Notes: a model not told the origin generated them from the sequence alone. 64,000 nt of DNA from Aquabacterium sp. J223 (GCF_024666615.1 NZ_CP088297.1:2480001-2544000); one strand, 5' to 3'; positions 16,371 to 26,642 are shown, counted from the stretch's first letter. Made by a program: numbers and translations.

Positions 16371-17294
16371 TCAGGCGCCCAGGAAGGCCTCCAGCCGCTG
16401 CGCCAGCGCCCGCGGCTGGTCGTGGTGCAGCATGTGGGCGCAGTCCTGCAGCGTGTGCCGCTCCAGCCGGGCGACCTGCGCGATGCGCGACTCGAACGCC
16501 TCGCGCGGGTAACGGTCGCCCCACCAGGTGCGGGTGTCGGTCTGCGCGCCCTCGACCCACAGCACCGGGGCGGTGATGGCCCGCCAGCAGGCGAGGACCT
16601 CGTCGACCCGGTAGGGCTCCGGAAAGGGCCGCTTGTGCGCCGGGTCGCTGAGCAGCCGCCACAAGCCGTCGGCGTCCTGCCGCGACCAGTGCGGCGCCAG
16701 CCAGGCCGCCTTGTCGGCGGGCAGCCGCGGGTTGTTGGCCCGCAGGCGAGCCGCCACGTCGTCCACGCTCGGGTAGGGCCGCAGCGACTGCGGCGTCCGC
16801 AGGGCATCGAGCCAGCGGGCCCAGAGGCGGGGCGTCTCGTCCGCGCTGTGTCCGGGTTGTCCGAAGCCTTCCAGGTTGACCAGGCGGCGGACGCGCTGCG
16901 GCCGGACGCCGGCGTACAGCATGGCCACGTTGCCGCCCATGCTGTGGCCGAGCAGGTCCAGCGGTCCGTCGTCGGGCAGCACCGCGGTCAGCACCGCCTC
17001 CAGGTCGCCCAGGTAGTCGCAGAAGCTGTAGCTGTCGGGCAGCGGTCCGCCATCGGGTTCGCTGAGGCCGAAGCCGCGCCAGTCGAAGGCGAGCACGAAG
17101 CGGTCCTCGGCGAGGGCGTCGACCATGAACTGGAACGAGGCCGCCACGTCCATCCAGCCGTGCAGCAGCATCAGGGGCGGGCGCTGCGGCGTGGCCATCG
17201 ACGGCTCGCCCCACTGCAGCAGGTGGTGGCGCCAGCCGCGCAGCGACAGGAAGCGGTCGGTGGCCGGTCGGCGGACGGGGTAGGGCGCGGTCAT
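16371..17294 (-). CDS. Alpha/beta fold hydrolase
   Basis: A 307-aa alpha/beta hydrolase. The oxyanion-hole segment is LMLLHGWMDVAASF, the nucleophile elbow GHSMGG (Ser) and the terminal His lies in LQDCAHMLHHDQP. DWRGFGLSEPDGG is the usual loop after strand 4. Such enzymes cleave esters, epoxides or thioesters; the sequence does not tell which. The ATG at 17294 is the last plausible start before the homologous region. It stands alone, convergent with the symporter and 122 nt from rsgA. Confidence 0.85.
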   Translation of the reverse strand: MTAPYPVRRPATDRFLSLRGWRHHLLQWGEPSMATPQRPPLMLLHGWMDVAASFQFMVDALAEDRFVLAFDWRGFGLSEPDGGPLPDSYSFCDYLGDLEAVLTAVLPDDGPLDLLGHSMGGNVAMLYAGVRPQRVRRLVNLEGFGQPGHSADETPRLWARWLDALRTPQSLRPYPSVDDVAARLRANNPRLPADKAAWLAPHWSRQDADGLWRLLSDPAHKRPFPEPYRVDEVLACWRAITAPVLWVEGAQTDTRTWWGDRYPREAFESRIAQVARLERHTLQDCAHMLHHDQPRALAQRLEAFLGA

Positions 17295-17416
17295 CCGACG
17301 ATTCTGGCCGCAGGCCGTCGCGGCGGCTGTCGCCCGAGGCTCAGCGGCGCCGGGCCGCCCCGAGCCGGCTGAGCACCCCCGCCGGGGGGCGGTACTCCGG
17401 GGCCGGGGGCCGTCAG

Positions 17417-18322
17417 TCACCAGCGGGTGCGCTCCAGCTCCTCACGGATGGTCTGGTAGATCTGCCAGCGGCTCGGCGCGACGCGGCCGTCGTCCACCGC
17501 CTGGCGCACCGCGCAGCCGGGCTCCTGCCGGTGGGTGCAGTTGTAGAAGCGGCAGCCGCCCGCGTGCTCGCGCAGGTCGGGCATCAGGTTCGGCAGGTCC
17601 TGCGCGCTGACCTGCCGCAGGCCGAACTCCTGGAAGCCGGGGGAGTCGATCAAGGCCGAGCGCCTGGCCTCGTCCAGCCAGTACCAGGTGCTGGTGGTGG
17701 TGGTGTGGCGGCCGGAGTTCAGCGCCTGCGAGATCTCGCCCACCTGGGCCTGGGCGTCGGGCAGCAGGCGGTTGACCAGGCTGCTCTTGCCGGTGCCGCT
17801 GGGCCCCAGGACCAGCGTGGTGCGGCCGTGCAGGTGCGGCGCCAGCGTGGCCAGCGAGCCCTGCGGGTCGGTCTTCAGCGACAGCTCGACCACCGCCTGG
17901 CCCATCGCCCGGTACGGCTGCAGCCGTTCCCGCGCCACCTCGGCCGCCGGCAGGTCGGTCTTGTTGAGCGCGATCAGCGCCGGCACGCCCGCGGCCTCGG
18001 CCGCGACCAGCGCCCGCGCCAGCTGCTGCTCGCTGAACATCGGCTCGCCGGCGACCAGGATCAGCAGGCCGTCGAGGTTGGCGGCGAAGGACTTGGTGCG
18101 CCATTCGTCCTGCCGGAAAAAGAGGTTGCGCCGCGGCTCGACTCGCTGCACCACGCCCTCGGCGCCGTCGCCCGGTGCCGGTTCCCAGCGCACGTGGTCG
18201 CCGACCACCGCCTCGTTCTTCTTGCCGCGCAGGTGGCACAGGCGCCGACGGCCGTCGTCGTCCTCGACCACGACGTGCCGGCCGTGGGCGCCGACGACCA
18301 GCCCGCCGCGGGGCTCCGTCAC
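17417..18322 (-). CDS. rsgA: Small ribosomal subunit biogenesis GTPase RsgA
   Basis: A 301-aa circularly permuted GTPase that assists late 30S maturation. Order of parts: N-terminal OB fold (about 1-70), then the GTPase with G4 NKTD, G1 GPSGTGKSSLVN and G3 DSPGFQEFG, and a C-terminal zinc knuckle CRFYNCTHRQEPGC. This permuted order is diagnostic of RsgA/YjeQ. Start is GTG at 18322, which overlaps the stop of phhB (GTGA), so the pair is translationally coupled. Length is normal. Confidence 0.95.
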   Translation of the reverse strand: MTEPRGGLVVGAHGRHVVVEDDDGRRRLCHLRGKKNEAVVGDHVRWEPAPGDGAEGVVQRVEPRRNLFFRQDEWRTKSFAANLDGLLILVAGEPMFSEQQLARALVAAEAAGVPALIALNKTDLPAAEVARERLQPYRAMGQAVVELSLKTDPQGSLATLAPHLHGRTTLVLGPSGTGKSSLVNRLLPDAQAQVGEISQALNSGRHTTTTSTWYWLDEARRSALIDSPGFQEFGLRQVSAQDLPNLMPDLREHAGGCRFYNCTHRQEPGCAVRQAVDDGRVAPSRWQIYQTIREELERTRW

Positions 18323-18657
18323 GGCGAAGGGGGCAGCAGCGCGTCCACCCGCGCGGCGCAGATGAAGTCGTTCACCGACAGCCCGCCCACCGAATGGGTG
18401 TTGAAGCGCAGCGCGCAGTGGCCGTAGCCCAGGGTGACGTCGGGATGGTGGTCCTGCCGGTGCGCGATCCAGGCCACCGCGTTGACGAAGGCCATGGTGT
18501 GGTGGAAGTCGGGAAAGGTGAAACGCTTCGCGATGGCGTCGTCGCCATCGAACGACCAGCCGTCCAGCCGTGCGAGCAGGGCCTGCGCCTCGGCCGGGGT
18601 CAGCCGGGCAACGTCGGCCCGGCAGGCTTGAAGGTGCAGCGGTGCGTCGTCGGCCAT
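18319..18657 (-). CDS. phhB: 4a-hydroxytetrahydrobiopterin dehydratase (PCD/DCoH)
   Basis: A 112-aa pterin-4a-carbinolamine dehydratase, which regenerates the pterin cofactor after aromatic amino-acid hydroxylation. The family signature is clear: FTFPDFHHTMAFVNAVAWIA, then HHPDVTLGYGHCALRFNTH. Catalytic His residues are in the FHHT and HHPD motifs. No phenylalanine hydroxylase is present in the window. Its TGA overlaps the rsgA GTG. It follows the M48 protease gene with 14 nt between. Confidence 0.93.
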   Translation of the reverse strand: MADDAPLHLQACRADVARLTPAEAQALLARLDGWSFDGDDAIAKRFTFPDFHHTMAFVNAVAWIAHRQDHHPDVTLGYGHCALRFNTHSVGGLSVNDFICAARVDALLPPSP

Positions 18658-18671
18658 GCGAGCCTCGTCGT

Positions 18672-19955
18672 TCAGGCCGGTCGGGGCAGTGCGGCCAGCC
18701 GCTCCGCCGCCGGCGGGTGGGAGTAGTAGAAGCGGGCGTACAGCGGGTCGGGGGTGAGCGTGCCGGCGTTGTCCTCGTGCAGCTTGAGCAGCGCACGGGC
18801 CAGGTCGCGGCCGTCGGCCTGGGCGCAGGCGAAGGCGTCGGCCTGGAACTCGTGCCGACGCGAGCTGCGCGAGGCCAGCGGCGTGACGAAGGTGCTGAAC
18901 ACCGGCAGCACCAGGCCGAACATCAGCAGCGCCAGCGCATCGTTCGGCGCGTCGAGGTTGGGGGCCACGCCGAGTGCGGCGTAGAACCAGGGCTGCGCCG
19001 ACAGCCAGCCGAGCAGGGCCAGCGCGGCCAGGCTGAAGCCGAAGATCACGACCATGCGCTTCTGCACGTGGCGGTGCTTGAAGTGGCCGAGCTCGTGCGC
19101 CAGCACCGCCTCCACCTCGTCCGGGGTCAGGCGGTTGAGCAGGGTGTCGAAGAAGACCACCCGCTTGGCGGCGCCCAGGCCGGTGAAGTAGGCGTTGGCG
19201 TGGCCCGAACGGCGGCTGCCGTCCATCACGAACAGGCCCTTGGCGGCGAAGCCGCAGCGCTGCATCAGCGCCTGCACGCGGGCCTTCAGCGACTCGTCGG
19301 GCAGCGGCTGGAACCTGTTGAACAGCGGCGCGATGACGGTGGGGTAGAGCACCAGCATCAGCAGCTGGAAACCGGTCCAGGCGCACCAGGCCCACAGCCA
19401 CCACAGCCCGCCGGTGCTGCCCATGATCCACAGCACGGCCGCCGCCAGCGGACCGCCGAGCAGCAGCGCCAGCAGCAGCCCCTTGGCGGCATCGGCCAGC
19501 CACAGCCTCACCGTCATGCGGTTGAAGCCGAAGCGCTGCTCGACGCGGAAGGTGCTGTACAGGTCGAAGGGCAGGTCGAGCAGGCCGCCGATCAGCGCGA
19601 AGGCGGCCAGCAGCGCGAGCTGGTAGCCCAGGTCCCCCAGCAGCGGCTGCACGGTCTCGCGCAGCAACCCGTTCAGCGCGTCGAGGCCGCCGAGCAGCGT
19701 CCAGCCCAGCAGCACCGCGCTGGAAAAGGCCGTCGCCAGCAGCCCCAGGCGCAGCTTGGCGACGGTGTAGTCGGCGGCCTTCTGGTGCTGCGCGAGCGAC
19801 ACCGTCTCGGCGAAGGCGGCGGGCACCGCGGCGCGGTGGCGGGCGACATGCCGCACCTGCCGGCCGGCCAGCCAGAGCTTCAAGGTCAACGACGCGACCA
19901 GCGCGAAGGCGAACAGCAGGGTCAGCGGATGGGCGGCGGCGAGGGTGTCGTGCAT
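18672..19955 (-). CDS. M48 family (Ste24-like) integral membrane metalloprotease
   Basis: A 427-aa membrane zinc protease of the CAAX prenyl protease/Ste24 type. The zinc motif HELGH is at residues 287-291, the third ligand is in RRHEFQADAFA, and several hydrophobic helices precede and follow the active site. Bacterial members cut within or near membranes and help quality control of envelope proteins. The start at 19955 (MHDTLAAAHPLTLL) leads straight into the first helix; the upstream extension is low-complexity. Divergent from orn with 50 nt between starts; followed by phhB-rsgA on the same strand. Confidence 0.92.
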   Translation of the reverse strand: MHDTLAAAHPLTLLFAFALVASLTLKLWLAGRQVRHVARHRAAVPAAFAETVSLAQHQKAADYTVAKLRLGLLATAFSSAVLLGWTLLGGLDALNGLLRETVQPLLGDLGYQLALLAAFALIGGLLDLPFDLYSTFRVEQRFGFNRMTVRLWLADAAKGLLLALLLGGPLAAAVLWIMGSTGGLWWLWAWCAWTGFQLLMLVLYPTVIAPLFNRFQPLPDESLKARVQALMQRCGFAAKGLFVMDGSRRSGHANAYFTGLGAAKRVVFFDTLLNRLTPDEVEAVLAHELGHFKHRHVQKRMVVIFGFSLAALALLGWLSAQPWFYAALGVAPNLDAPNDALALLMFGLVLPVFSTFVTPLASRSSRRHEFQADAFACAQADGRDLARALLKLHEDNAGTLTPDPLYARFYYSHPPAAERLAALPRPA

Positions 19956-20005
19956 GCGGCAGGGCGGTGGGACGGCAGGCAGTGTAGGGCGGGCACAATC
20001 TCCCC

Positions 20006-20563
20006 ATGAGCGCCGCAAACCTTGCCTCCCACGAGCAGAACCTGGTCTGGATCGACCTGGAAATGACCGGGCTCGATCCCGACAACGACCGCATCATCGA
20101 GCTCGCGGTGGTGGTCACCGACGCCCAGCTCACCACCCGCGTCGAAGGCCCGGTGTTCGCCGTCCACCAGAGCGATGCGGTGCTCGACGGCATGGACGCC
20201 TGGAACAAGGGCACCCATGGCCGAAGCGGGCTGATCGACCGGGTCAAGGCGTCGACGCTCGACGAGGCCGCGGTCCAGCTGCAGACGATCGACTGGCTGA
20301 GCCGGTACGTGCCCAAGGGCAAGTCGCCGATGTGCGGCAACTCGATCTGCCAGGACCGGCGCTTCCTGGCCCGCACCATGCCGCAGCTCGAGGCCTTCTT
20401 CCACTACCGCAACCTGGACGTCAGCACCTTGAAGGAACTGGCCCGGCGCTGGCGGCCGGAGATCCTCGGCGGCTTCGCCAAGGCCCAGGCGCACACCGCG
20501 CTGGCCGACGTGCACGAGTCCATCGACGAGCTGCTGTACTACCGGACGCACCTGTTGAAGTAG
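20006..20563 (+). CDS. orn: Oligoribonuclease
   Basis: A 185-aa DEDDh 3'-5' exoribonuclease that degrades di- and short oligoribonucleotides, including pGpG from c-di-GMP turnover. The first acidic pair is in [10 protein letters not shown], and the HxxxxxD motif is in [15 protein letters not shown]. Length and ends match E. coli Orn. CACAAT about 8 nt before the ATG could be a -10 box, which would make the mRNA nearly leaderless. Confidence 0.97.
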   Translation: MSAANLASHEQNLVWIDLEMTGLDPDNDRIIELAVVVTDAQLTTRVEGPVFAVHQSDAVLDGMDAWNKGTHGRSGLIDRVKASTLDEAAVQLQTIDWLSRYVPKGKSPMCGNSICQDRRFLARTMPQLEAFFHYRNLDVSTLKELARRWRPEILGGFAKAQAHTALADVHESIDELLYYRTHLLK

Positions 20564-20662
20564 AGCGCAGTCACGCCTCGACACGTATTCCCTTCGGCTA
20601 GGGAGTGCAGTTGCGGACCTTGGTTGTCTATCGTCAAGGCCCGTTCAGCTTCTCTTTCCGCC

Positions 20663-21358
20663 ATGTCTGCCAGCAGTCTCAAGGTCGCATTGGGCGGCGT
20701 GTTTGCGTGTGTCGTTTCGCTCGCACATGGGGTGCCAATCCCAATGCAGGGCACTTGGACCACGACCCTGTTGCCGCGCGACCTCAATGCAGACGGAACG
20801 GCCGACGCCTACTACGACACCACCCTGAACATCACCTGGTTAGCCAATGCCATGGGGACCTTGGGCACTGTCTACGATGATGCGTTGCCGGGCAATGGTG
20901 AATCGACTTGGACGGCCGCCAAGACCTGGGCTGCGAGCTTGGACCTGTATGGCGTGACGGGCTGGCGGCTGCCCCGCTTCCTGGGATCGGGTCCTGGTCC
21001 CTCGGAGGTGTCGCACATGCACTGCGTCACGCTGGGCAATCGCACGCCAGGCTCTTGCAATTCCGGTCCGCCGCCTTGGAACTTTGTCAATTCAGGGCCC
21101 TTTCAAAACTTGAACAACAACTGGGTTTGGCTGGATGAGGAAGACCCTAGCTCAGGGCCGCCCCCACATGCATGGGCGTTTGCCGGCGACGCGGTGTCGG
21201 CGTATCACACCTCAGAGGTCATAACGGCCGACTTCAGCGCCTGGGCTGTGCGGGATGGTGATGTGCCGCTGCCAGCGATTCCAGAGCCTGGAACCTGGGC
21301 GTTGATGGCCCTCGGGATTGCGGGCCTCGCCGCAGCGCGGTTCAAGGGACGCACTTGA
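20663..21358 (+). CDS. PEP-CTERM protein with DUF1566-like domain
   Basis: A 231-aa exported protein. From ATG 20663 a signal peptide follows (SSLKVALGGVFACVVSLAHG). The mature part has the DUF1566 (Lcl C-terminal-like) pattern: TTLNITWLANA, WAASLDLYGVTGWRLPRF and NNNWVWLDEE. The sorting tag is IPEPGTWALMALGIAGLAAA then basic RFKGRT. An upstream TTG at 20624 would add 13 residues without a better ribosome site. Base composition is visibly lower in GC than its neighbours, with A/T at many third positions, hinting at recent transfer or weak codon selection. No exosortase is nearby. Function at the cell surface is unknown. Confidence 0.85.
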   Translation: MSASSLKVALGGVFACVVSLAHGVPIPMQGTWTTTLLPRDLNADGTADAYYDTTLNITWLANAMGTLGTVYDDALPGNGESTWTAAKTWAASLDLYGVTGWRLPRFLGSGPGPSEVSHMHCVTLGNRTPGSCNSGPPPWNFVNSGPFQNLNNNWVWLDEEDPSSGPPPHAWAFAGDAVSAYHTSEVITADFSAWAVRDGDVPLPAIPEPGTWALMALGIAGLAAARFKGRT

Positions 21359-21714
21359 GCCGCAAAGATGCCGGGCTAAGCGGGAGGTCAGCACACCCTC
21401 GCGATTTCCCTTAGAATCTTGGGCTTGGTCGCACGTCGAGAGGCTTGCGACCGCTCGTTCATCCCCTCTGACCTTCCCAGGACCGGTACCCGGTCCCTCA
21501 AGCCGTCGCCTGCGCCATTGCGCAAAGGTGGTGGTCCGGTCGGCGGCGATGCCGTCGCTTCGGACCCGGTTTTCCCGCACGAGCCCTTCGTGCGGCGCCA
21601 AGGTCTTTTCACAGCGACTTCACTGCGGGCGGCCCCATACCACGGGCAGCCCCGCGGTGCCCTGGCCCTGCCGAATCGGCAGGGGCCGGTGGTGCCGAGT
21701 ACCGAGAGTTCGAG
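21359..21714 (+). other. Long leader/intergenic region upstream of rhlE
   Basis: About 355 bp with no supported gene. TAGAAT at 21412-21417 is a possible -10 box, which would give rhlE an mRNA leader near 290 nt. The leader contains stable pairings such as GGACCGGTACCCGGTCC (21480-21496). Long leaders are known for DEAD-box helicase mRNAs, some of which respond to cold or self-regulate; whether this one does is inference. Confidence 0.4.
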
Positions 21715-23199
21715 ATGAGTTTCGATTCCCTGGGCCTGCATGCAGCCCTTCTGACGGCCGTCCAACAAGCCGGCCATGAAACCCCCACCGAGGTGCAGTC
21801 GCAGGCCATCCCGGCCGCGCTGCAGCGCCAGGACCTGCGCGTGTCCGCGCCCACCGGCAGCGGCAAGACGGCCGCCTTCATGCTGCCCGCCCTGCAGCGG
21901 TTGCTGGAGGAACGCCATGCGCCGGCGGCCGCCGGCCAGGGCCCTCGGCCGGACACCCGGCGCGACCGCCAGACCGGCTTCGCCCCGCGGGTGCTGGTGC
22001 TGACGCCCACCCGGGAGCTGGCCATGCAGGTCGCCCGCGCCGCCGACGACTACGGCTCGGTGGTGCCCGGCCTGCGCATCGCGCTGCTGGTGGGCGGCGT
22101 GCCCTACGGCGGCCAGCTCAAGGCCCTGCGTGGCCCGCTGGACATCATCGTCGCCACCCCCGGCCGCCTGATCGACCACCTGGGCAGCGGCAAGCTGGAC
22201 CTGTCGCAGATCGGCCTGCTGGTGCTGGACGAAGCGGACCGCATGCTCGACATGGGCTTCATCGACGACATCCGCCACGTCGCCGAGGCCCTGCCGCGCG
22301 AGCGCCAGACCGTGATGTTCAGCGCCACCTTCGCCGGTCCCGTCGGCCGGCTGGCCGAGCAGTTGCTCAACGACGGTGCCCGCACCATCGAAGTGGCCTC
22401 GCACACCGAGCGCCACGACAACATCACCCAGCGCCTGCACTGGGCCGACGACCTGCGCCACAAGGACGCGCTGCTCGATCACCTGCTGACCGAGCGCGAC
22501 ATGGAGCAGGCGGTGGTCTTCACCAGCACCCAGCGCGACGCCGACCACCTGGCCGATCGGCTGGCCGACATGGGCCATGCCGTCGCGTCGCTGCACGGCG
22601 GCCTGCCGCAGGGCCGCCGCACCCGGGTGCTCGACGGCCTGCGCCGCGGCCACCTGAAGGTGCTGGTGGCCACCGACGTCGCCGCCCGCGGCATCGACGT
22701 GCCGACCATCAGCCACGTCATCAACTACGGGCTGCCGATGAAGGCCGAGGACTATGTGCACCGCATCGGCCGCACCGGCCGTGCCGGTCGTTCGGGCCTG
22801 GCCATCACGCTGGCCGAGCGGCGCGACATCTCCATGATCAAGCGCATCCAGCACTTCACCACGCAGCAGATGCCGGTGGAGACGGTGGTCGGCCTGGAGC
22901 CGCAACTGCCCGAGCCGCGGCTCATCGGCGGTCGGCCCGGCGGCCCGGGCCGTGGCTTCGGCCCCGGCCCGCGCGGCGGGCGCCCCGGCGGTGGTCGTCC
23001 GGGCCATGGGTTCGGCCCCGGTCCGCGCCGCGAGGGCGGCGAGCCGGCCCGTCCGTTCGGCGACCGTCCGCCGCGGCACGCCCGCCCGGACCCCCGCTTC
23101 GACGGTGCCCGTCCGGCGCCGCATCGCGAGGGCGGCGCGCCGCGCCGTGATGCGCGTCCGGCCGGTGGCCGCCCGTTCCGCGGGCACGACGGCGACTGA
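21715..23199 (+). CDS. rhlE: DEAD-box ATP-dependent RNA helicase, RhlE type
   Basis: A 494-aa helicase acting in ribosome assembly and RNA decay. Motifs in order: Q motif and F upstream (SFDSLGLHAALLTAV, TEVQSQAIP), motif I APTGSGKT at residues 45-52, PTRELA, DEAD within LDEADRMLDMGF, SAT, and HRIGRTGRAGR. The final 100 residues are a Gly/Arg/Pro-rich tail (GPGRGFGPGPRGGRPGGGRP) that binds RNA nonspecifically and is typical of RhlE homologues in betaproteobacteria. GAGAG precedes the ATG. Followed by a bidirectional terminator. Confidence 0.95.
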   Translation: MSFDSLGLHAALLTAVQQAGHETPTEVQSQAIPAALQRQDLRVSAPTGSGKTAAFMLPALQRLLEERHAPAAAGQGPRPDTRRDRQTGFAPRVLVLTPTRELAMQVARAADDYGSVVPGLRIALLVGGVPYGGQLKALRGPLDIIVATPGRLIDHLGSGKLDLSQIGLLVLDEADRMLDMGFIDDIRHVAEALPRERQTVMFSATFAGPVGRLAEQLLNDGARTIEVASHTERHDNITQRLHWADDLRHKDALLDHLLTERDMEQAVVFTSTQRDADHLADRLADMGHAVASLHGGLPQGRRTRVLDGLRRGHLKVLVATDVAARGIDVPTISHVINYGLPMKAEDYVHRIGRTGRAGRSGLAITLAERRDISMIKRIQHFTTQQMPVETVVGLEPQLPEPRLIGGRPGGPGRGFGPGPRGGRPGGGRPGHGFGPGPRREGGEPARPFGDRPPRHARPDPRFDGARPAPHREGGAPRRDARPAGGRPFRGHDGD

Positions 23200-23217
23200 T
23201 CGGTTCGACCGTCCATG

Positions 23218-23250
23218 AAAAAGGGCAGCCGATGGGCTGCCCTTTTCTTT
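23218..23250. terminator. Bidirectional terminator between rhlE and lspA
   Basis: AAAAAGGGCAGCC pairs with GGCTGCCCTTTT across a GATG loop, so both strands have a stem with a T tail. It sits between the convergent rhlE and lspA genes. Confidence 0.92.
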
Positions 23251-23262
23251 TGCTGCGCCTGC

Positions 23263-23754
23263 TCAGCCGCGCCGCACCCGCCGCAGCTCGTCGAGGATGA
23301 GGCAGGCCGCGCCGACGGTGATGGCGCTGTCGGCGATGTTGAAGGCCGGGAAGTACCAGCCGCCCCAGTGCAATTGCACGAAGTCGACCACGTAGCCGTG
23401 GATCAGCCGGTCGACCACGTTGCCCACCGCCCCGCCGAGGATGAGCGCCAGCGCCAGGCTGAACAGCCGCTGGCCGGCGTGCCGCCTCAGCAGCCAGACG
23501 ATGACCACGGTGGCCACCACGCCCACGCCGGTGAAGAACCAGCGCTGCCAGCCCGACGCGCCGGCGAGGAAGGAGAACGCCGCGCCGGTGTTGTGGGCCC
23601 GCACCCAGTTGAAGAAGGGCAGCACGTAGTGGCTGTCGCCCAGCCGCATCTGCTGCACCACCAGCACCTTGGTGAGCTGGTCGAGCACGATCACCACCCC
23701 GGCCAGCGCCAGCCAGGGCCAGAGGCTGGCGCCGGAGAACTTGCGGCCGGCCAT
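23263..23754 (-). CDS. lspA: Lipoprotein signal peptidase II
   Basis: A 163-aa inner-membrane aspartyl protease that removes signal peptides from prolipoproteins. Four hydrophobic helices are visible. The catalytic Asp residues are in [10 protein letters not shown] and FNIADSAI, and the N-terminal VIVLDQLTK is conserved. Its ATG overlaps the ileS stop (ATGA), the standard ileS-lspA arrangement. Confidence 0.97.
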   Translation of the reverse strand: MAGRKFSGASLWPWLALAGVVIVLDQLTKVLVVQQMRLGDSHYVLPFFNWVRAHNTGAAFSFLAGASGWQRWFFTGVGVVATVVIVWLLRRHAGQRLFSLALALILGGAVGNVVDRLIHGYVVDFVQLHWGGWYFPAFNIADSAITVGAACLILDELRRVRRG

Positions 23755-26642
23755 CAGGCGAAGTGCCGGCCTTCGCCCGGGCCGTAGAGGTTGCTCACGC
23801 AGCGGCCGCACAGGGCCGGATGGCGGGCGTCGGCGCCCACGTCGGCGCGCCAGTGCCAGCAGCGCTCGCACTTGGGGTTCGACGACGGCGTGACCTGCAC
23901 CTGCAAGGTGTCGCCGGGTGCCACCTGCGCCGCCGAGGTGATGAGCACGAACTTGAGGTCGTCGCCGAGTCCGGCCAGCAGCGCGGCGTCCTCGGGCGGC
24001 GCGGTCACCCGCACCTCGGCCTGCAGCGACGAGCCGACGGCGCCGGCGCTGCGCACTTCCTCGATGGCCTTGTTCACCGCCTCGCGCACCGCGCGGATGC
24101 GCGCCCACTTGGCCAGCAACCCGGCATCGGCCTCGGGCAGCGTCCAGTAGGTCTCGACGAAGATCGACTGGCCCGGCTTGCCGCCGAACACCGCCCACGC
24201 CTCCTCCGCCGTGAAGCTGAGGAAGGGCGCCATCCAGCGCAGCATGGCCTGGGTGATGTGCCACAGCGCGGTCTGCGCCGAGCGCCGTGCCAGCGACTTC
24301 GGCGCGGTGGTGTACAGCCGGTCCTTCAGCACGTCGAGGTAGAAGGCGCCGAGTTCCTCCGAGCAGTAGACCTGCAGCTTGGCCACCACCGGGTGGAACT
24401 CGTAGCGGCCGAAGTGGCCGCCCTCGAAGAGGCCGTCGCCGTCCTTCGCCCCCAGCACCTCGGCCTGGAACTCGGCCGCGCGCGCCAGCGCATGGCGGTC
24501 GATCTCCAGCAGTTCGGCCAGCGGCACCGCATCGGCCTGCGCGTCGAAGTCGCTGGTGTTGGCGAGCAGGAAGCGCAGCGTGTTGCGGATGCGGCGGTAG
24601 GCGTCGACCACCCGCGCCAGGATCTTGTCGTCGCCGGCGATGTCGCCGGAGTAGTCGCTGGCGGCCACCCACAGCCGGATGATCTCGGCGCCCAGCTTGC
24701 CGCTCACCGCCTGCGGGTCGATGCCGTTGCCCAGGCTCTTGCTCATCTTGCGACCCTGGCTGTCCACCGTGAAGCCGTGGGTGAGCAGGCCCTTGTAGGG
24801 GGCGCGGCCCTGCAGCGCGCAGGAGATGAGCAGCGACGAATGGAACCAGCCGCGGTGCTGGTCGTGGCCTTCCAGGTAGAGGTCGGCCTCCGGGCCCTCG
24901 TCGTGCCCGGCGCCGGCGTGGCTGCCCTTGAGCACGTGCGAGAAGGTGGAGCCCGAGTCGAACCAGACGTCGAGGATGTCGGTGCTCTTGCGGTAGTTCG
25001 CCGCCGAGTGCGGCCCCTCGGCGCCCAGCCAGTCGGCCGGGTCGAGCTGCGACCACGCCTCGACGCCGCCCTCGGCCACCAGGTCGGCGGCCTTGTCGAT
25101 CAGGCGCAGCGTCTCGGGGTGCAGTTCGTCGCTGTCCTTGTGCAGGAAGAAAGGCAGCGGCACGCCCCAGTTGCGCTGCCGGCTGATGCACCAGTCGGGC
25201 CGGTTGGCGATCATGTCGCGCAGCCGGGCGCGGCCGTTCTCGGGGTAGAAGGCGGTGGCGTCGATGGCCTTGAGCGCGGTGGCGCGCAGCGTCTCGGGCG
25301 CCTTGTCGACGGTGCACACGCCCTCGCCCTCGTCCATGCGCACGAACCACTGCGCCGCCGCGCGGTAGATCACCGGCGACTTGTGGCGCCAGCAGTGCGG
25401 GTAGCTGTGGCGGATGGTCGACGAGGCCAGCAGCCGGCCGGCCCCCAGCAGCGCGTCGATCACCTTCGCGTTCGCCTTCCAGATGAACTGGCCGCCGAAC
25501 AGCGGCAGCGCCGGGTCGTAGACGCCGTTGCCCTGCACCGGGTTGAGGATGGCGTCGTGGCCGAAGCCGTGGCTGGTGCAGGAGTTGAAGTCCTCCACGC
25601 CATAGGCCGGCGCCGCGTGGACGATGCCGGTGCCGTCCTCGGCCGTCGCGTAGTCGGCCAGCAGCACCGGGGCCAGGCGGGCGTAGCCGGCGTCGACCTG
25701 CGCCAGCGGGTGGTGGAAGTTCAGGCCGTCCAGCCGGCGGCCCTCGGTGGTGGCGATCACCTGGCCTTGCAACTGCCAGCGCTCCAGGCACTTCCCGACC
25801 AGCGCCTCGGCCACCAGCATCACGCCGCGTTCGGTCTTCACCAGCGCGTAGACCAGCTCGGGGTTGACGTTCAGCGCCTGGTTGGCCGGCAGCGTCCACG
25901 GCGTGGTGGTCCAGATGACGGCGAAGGCCTCGGCGTCCAGCGCGGGCAGGCCGAAGGCGGCGGCCAGCTTCTGCGGCTCGGCGCAGAGGAAGGCCACGTC
26001 CACCGTCGGCGAGGTCTTGTCGGCGTACTCGATCTCGAACTCCGCCAGCGACGAGCCGCAGTCGAAGCACCAGTACACCGGCTTCAGGCCGCGGTAGACG
26101 AAGCCGCGCTCCAGCAGGCGCTTCAACACCCGGATCTCGCCGGCCTCGTTGCCGAAGTCCATGGTCCGGTAGGGCCGGTCCCAGTCGCCCAGCACGCCCA
26201 GGCGCTTGAAGTCGGCCATCTGCTGGCCGATCTGCTCGGCCGCGTAGGCCCGGCTCTTGGCCTGCACCTCTTCGCGCGGCAGGTTGCGGCCGAAGGTCTT
26301 CTCGATCTGGTTCTCGATCGGCAGGCCATGGCAGTCCCAGCCCGGCACGTACTGCGCGTCGTAGCCGGCCAGCTGGCGGGCCTTGACGATCATGTCCTTG
26401 AGGATCTTGTTGACCGCATGGCCCATGTGGATCTGGCCGTTGGCGTACGGCGGGCCGTCGTGCAGCACGAACTTCGGTGCGCCGCAGCGGGCGTCGCGCA
26501 GGCGCTGGTAGGTGCCCTGGTCCTCCCACTGCTGCACCCAGCCCGGCTCGCGCTTGGCGAGGTCGCCGCGCATGGGGAAGGGCGTGTCGGGCAGGTTGAG
26601 CGTGGCGCGGAGGTCGGTGGCGCCTTGGGTCTTGTCGTTCAC
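23754..26642 (-). CDS. ileS: Isoleucyl-tRNA synthetase
   Basis: A 962-aa class I aminoacyl-tRNA synthetase charging tRNA-Ile. The HIGH motif appears as HMGH at residues 72-75 within [20 protein letters not shown], and KMSKS is at 632-636. The CP1 editing domain lies between, and a C-terminal zinc-binding segment is visible (KCERCWHW ... [11 protein letters not shown]). GTG start at 26642 with AGGA upstream; length is normal for the bacterial type. Upstream is a short gap with the start of a divergent small gene. Confidence 0.98.
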   Translation of the reverse strand: MNDKTQGATDLRATLNLPDTPFPMRGDLAKREPGWVQQWEDQGTYQRLRDARCGAPKFVLHDGPPYANGQIHMGHAVNKILKDMIVKARQLAGYDAQYVPGWDCHGLPIENQIEKTFGRNLPREEVQAKSRAYAAEQIGQQMADFKRLGVLGDWDRPYRTMDFGNEAGEIRVLKRLLERGFVYRGLKPVYWCFDCGSSLAEFEIEYADKTSPTVDVAFLCAEPQKLAAAFGLPALDAEAFAVIWTTTPWTLPANQALNVNPELVYALVKTERGVMLVAEALVGKCLERWQLQGQVIATTEGRRLDGLNFHHPLAQVDAGYARLAPVLLADYATAEDGTGIVHAAPAYGVEDFNSCTSHGFGHDAILNPVQGNGVYDPALPLFGGQFIWKANAKVIDALLGAGRLLASSTIRHSYPHCWRHKSPVIYRAAAQWFVRMDEGEGVCTVDKAPETLRATALKAIDATAFYPENGRARLRDMIANRPDWCISRQRNWGVPLPFFLHKDSDELHPETLRLIDKAADLVAEGGVEAWSQLDPADWLGAEGPHSAANYRKSTDILDVWFDSGSTFSHVLKGSHAGAGHDEGPEADLYLEGHDQHRGWFHSSLLISCALQGRAPYKGLLTHGFTVDSQGRKMSKSLGNGIDPQAVSGKLGAEIIRLWVAASDYSGDIAGDDKILARVVDAYRRIRNTLRFLLANTSDFDAQADAVPLAELLEIDRHALARAAEFQAEVLGAKDGDGLFEGGHFGRYEFHPVVAKLQVYCSEELGAFYLDVLKDRLYTTAPKSLARRSAQTALWHITQAMLRWMAPFLSFTAEEAWAVFGGKPGQSIFVETYWTLPEADAGLLAKWARIRAVREAVNKAIEEVRSAGAVGSSLQAEVRVTAPPEDAALLAGLGDDLKFVLITSAAQVAPGDTLQVQVTPSSNPKCERCWHWRADVGADARHPALCGRCVSNLYGPGEGRHFA

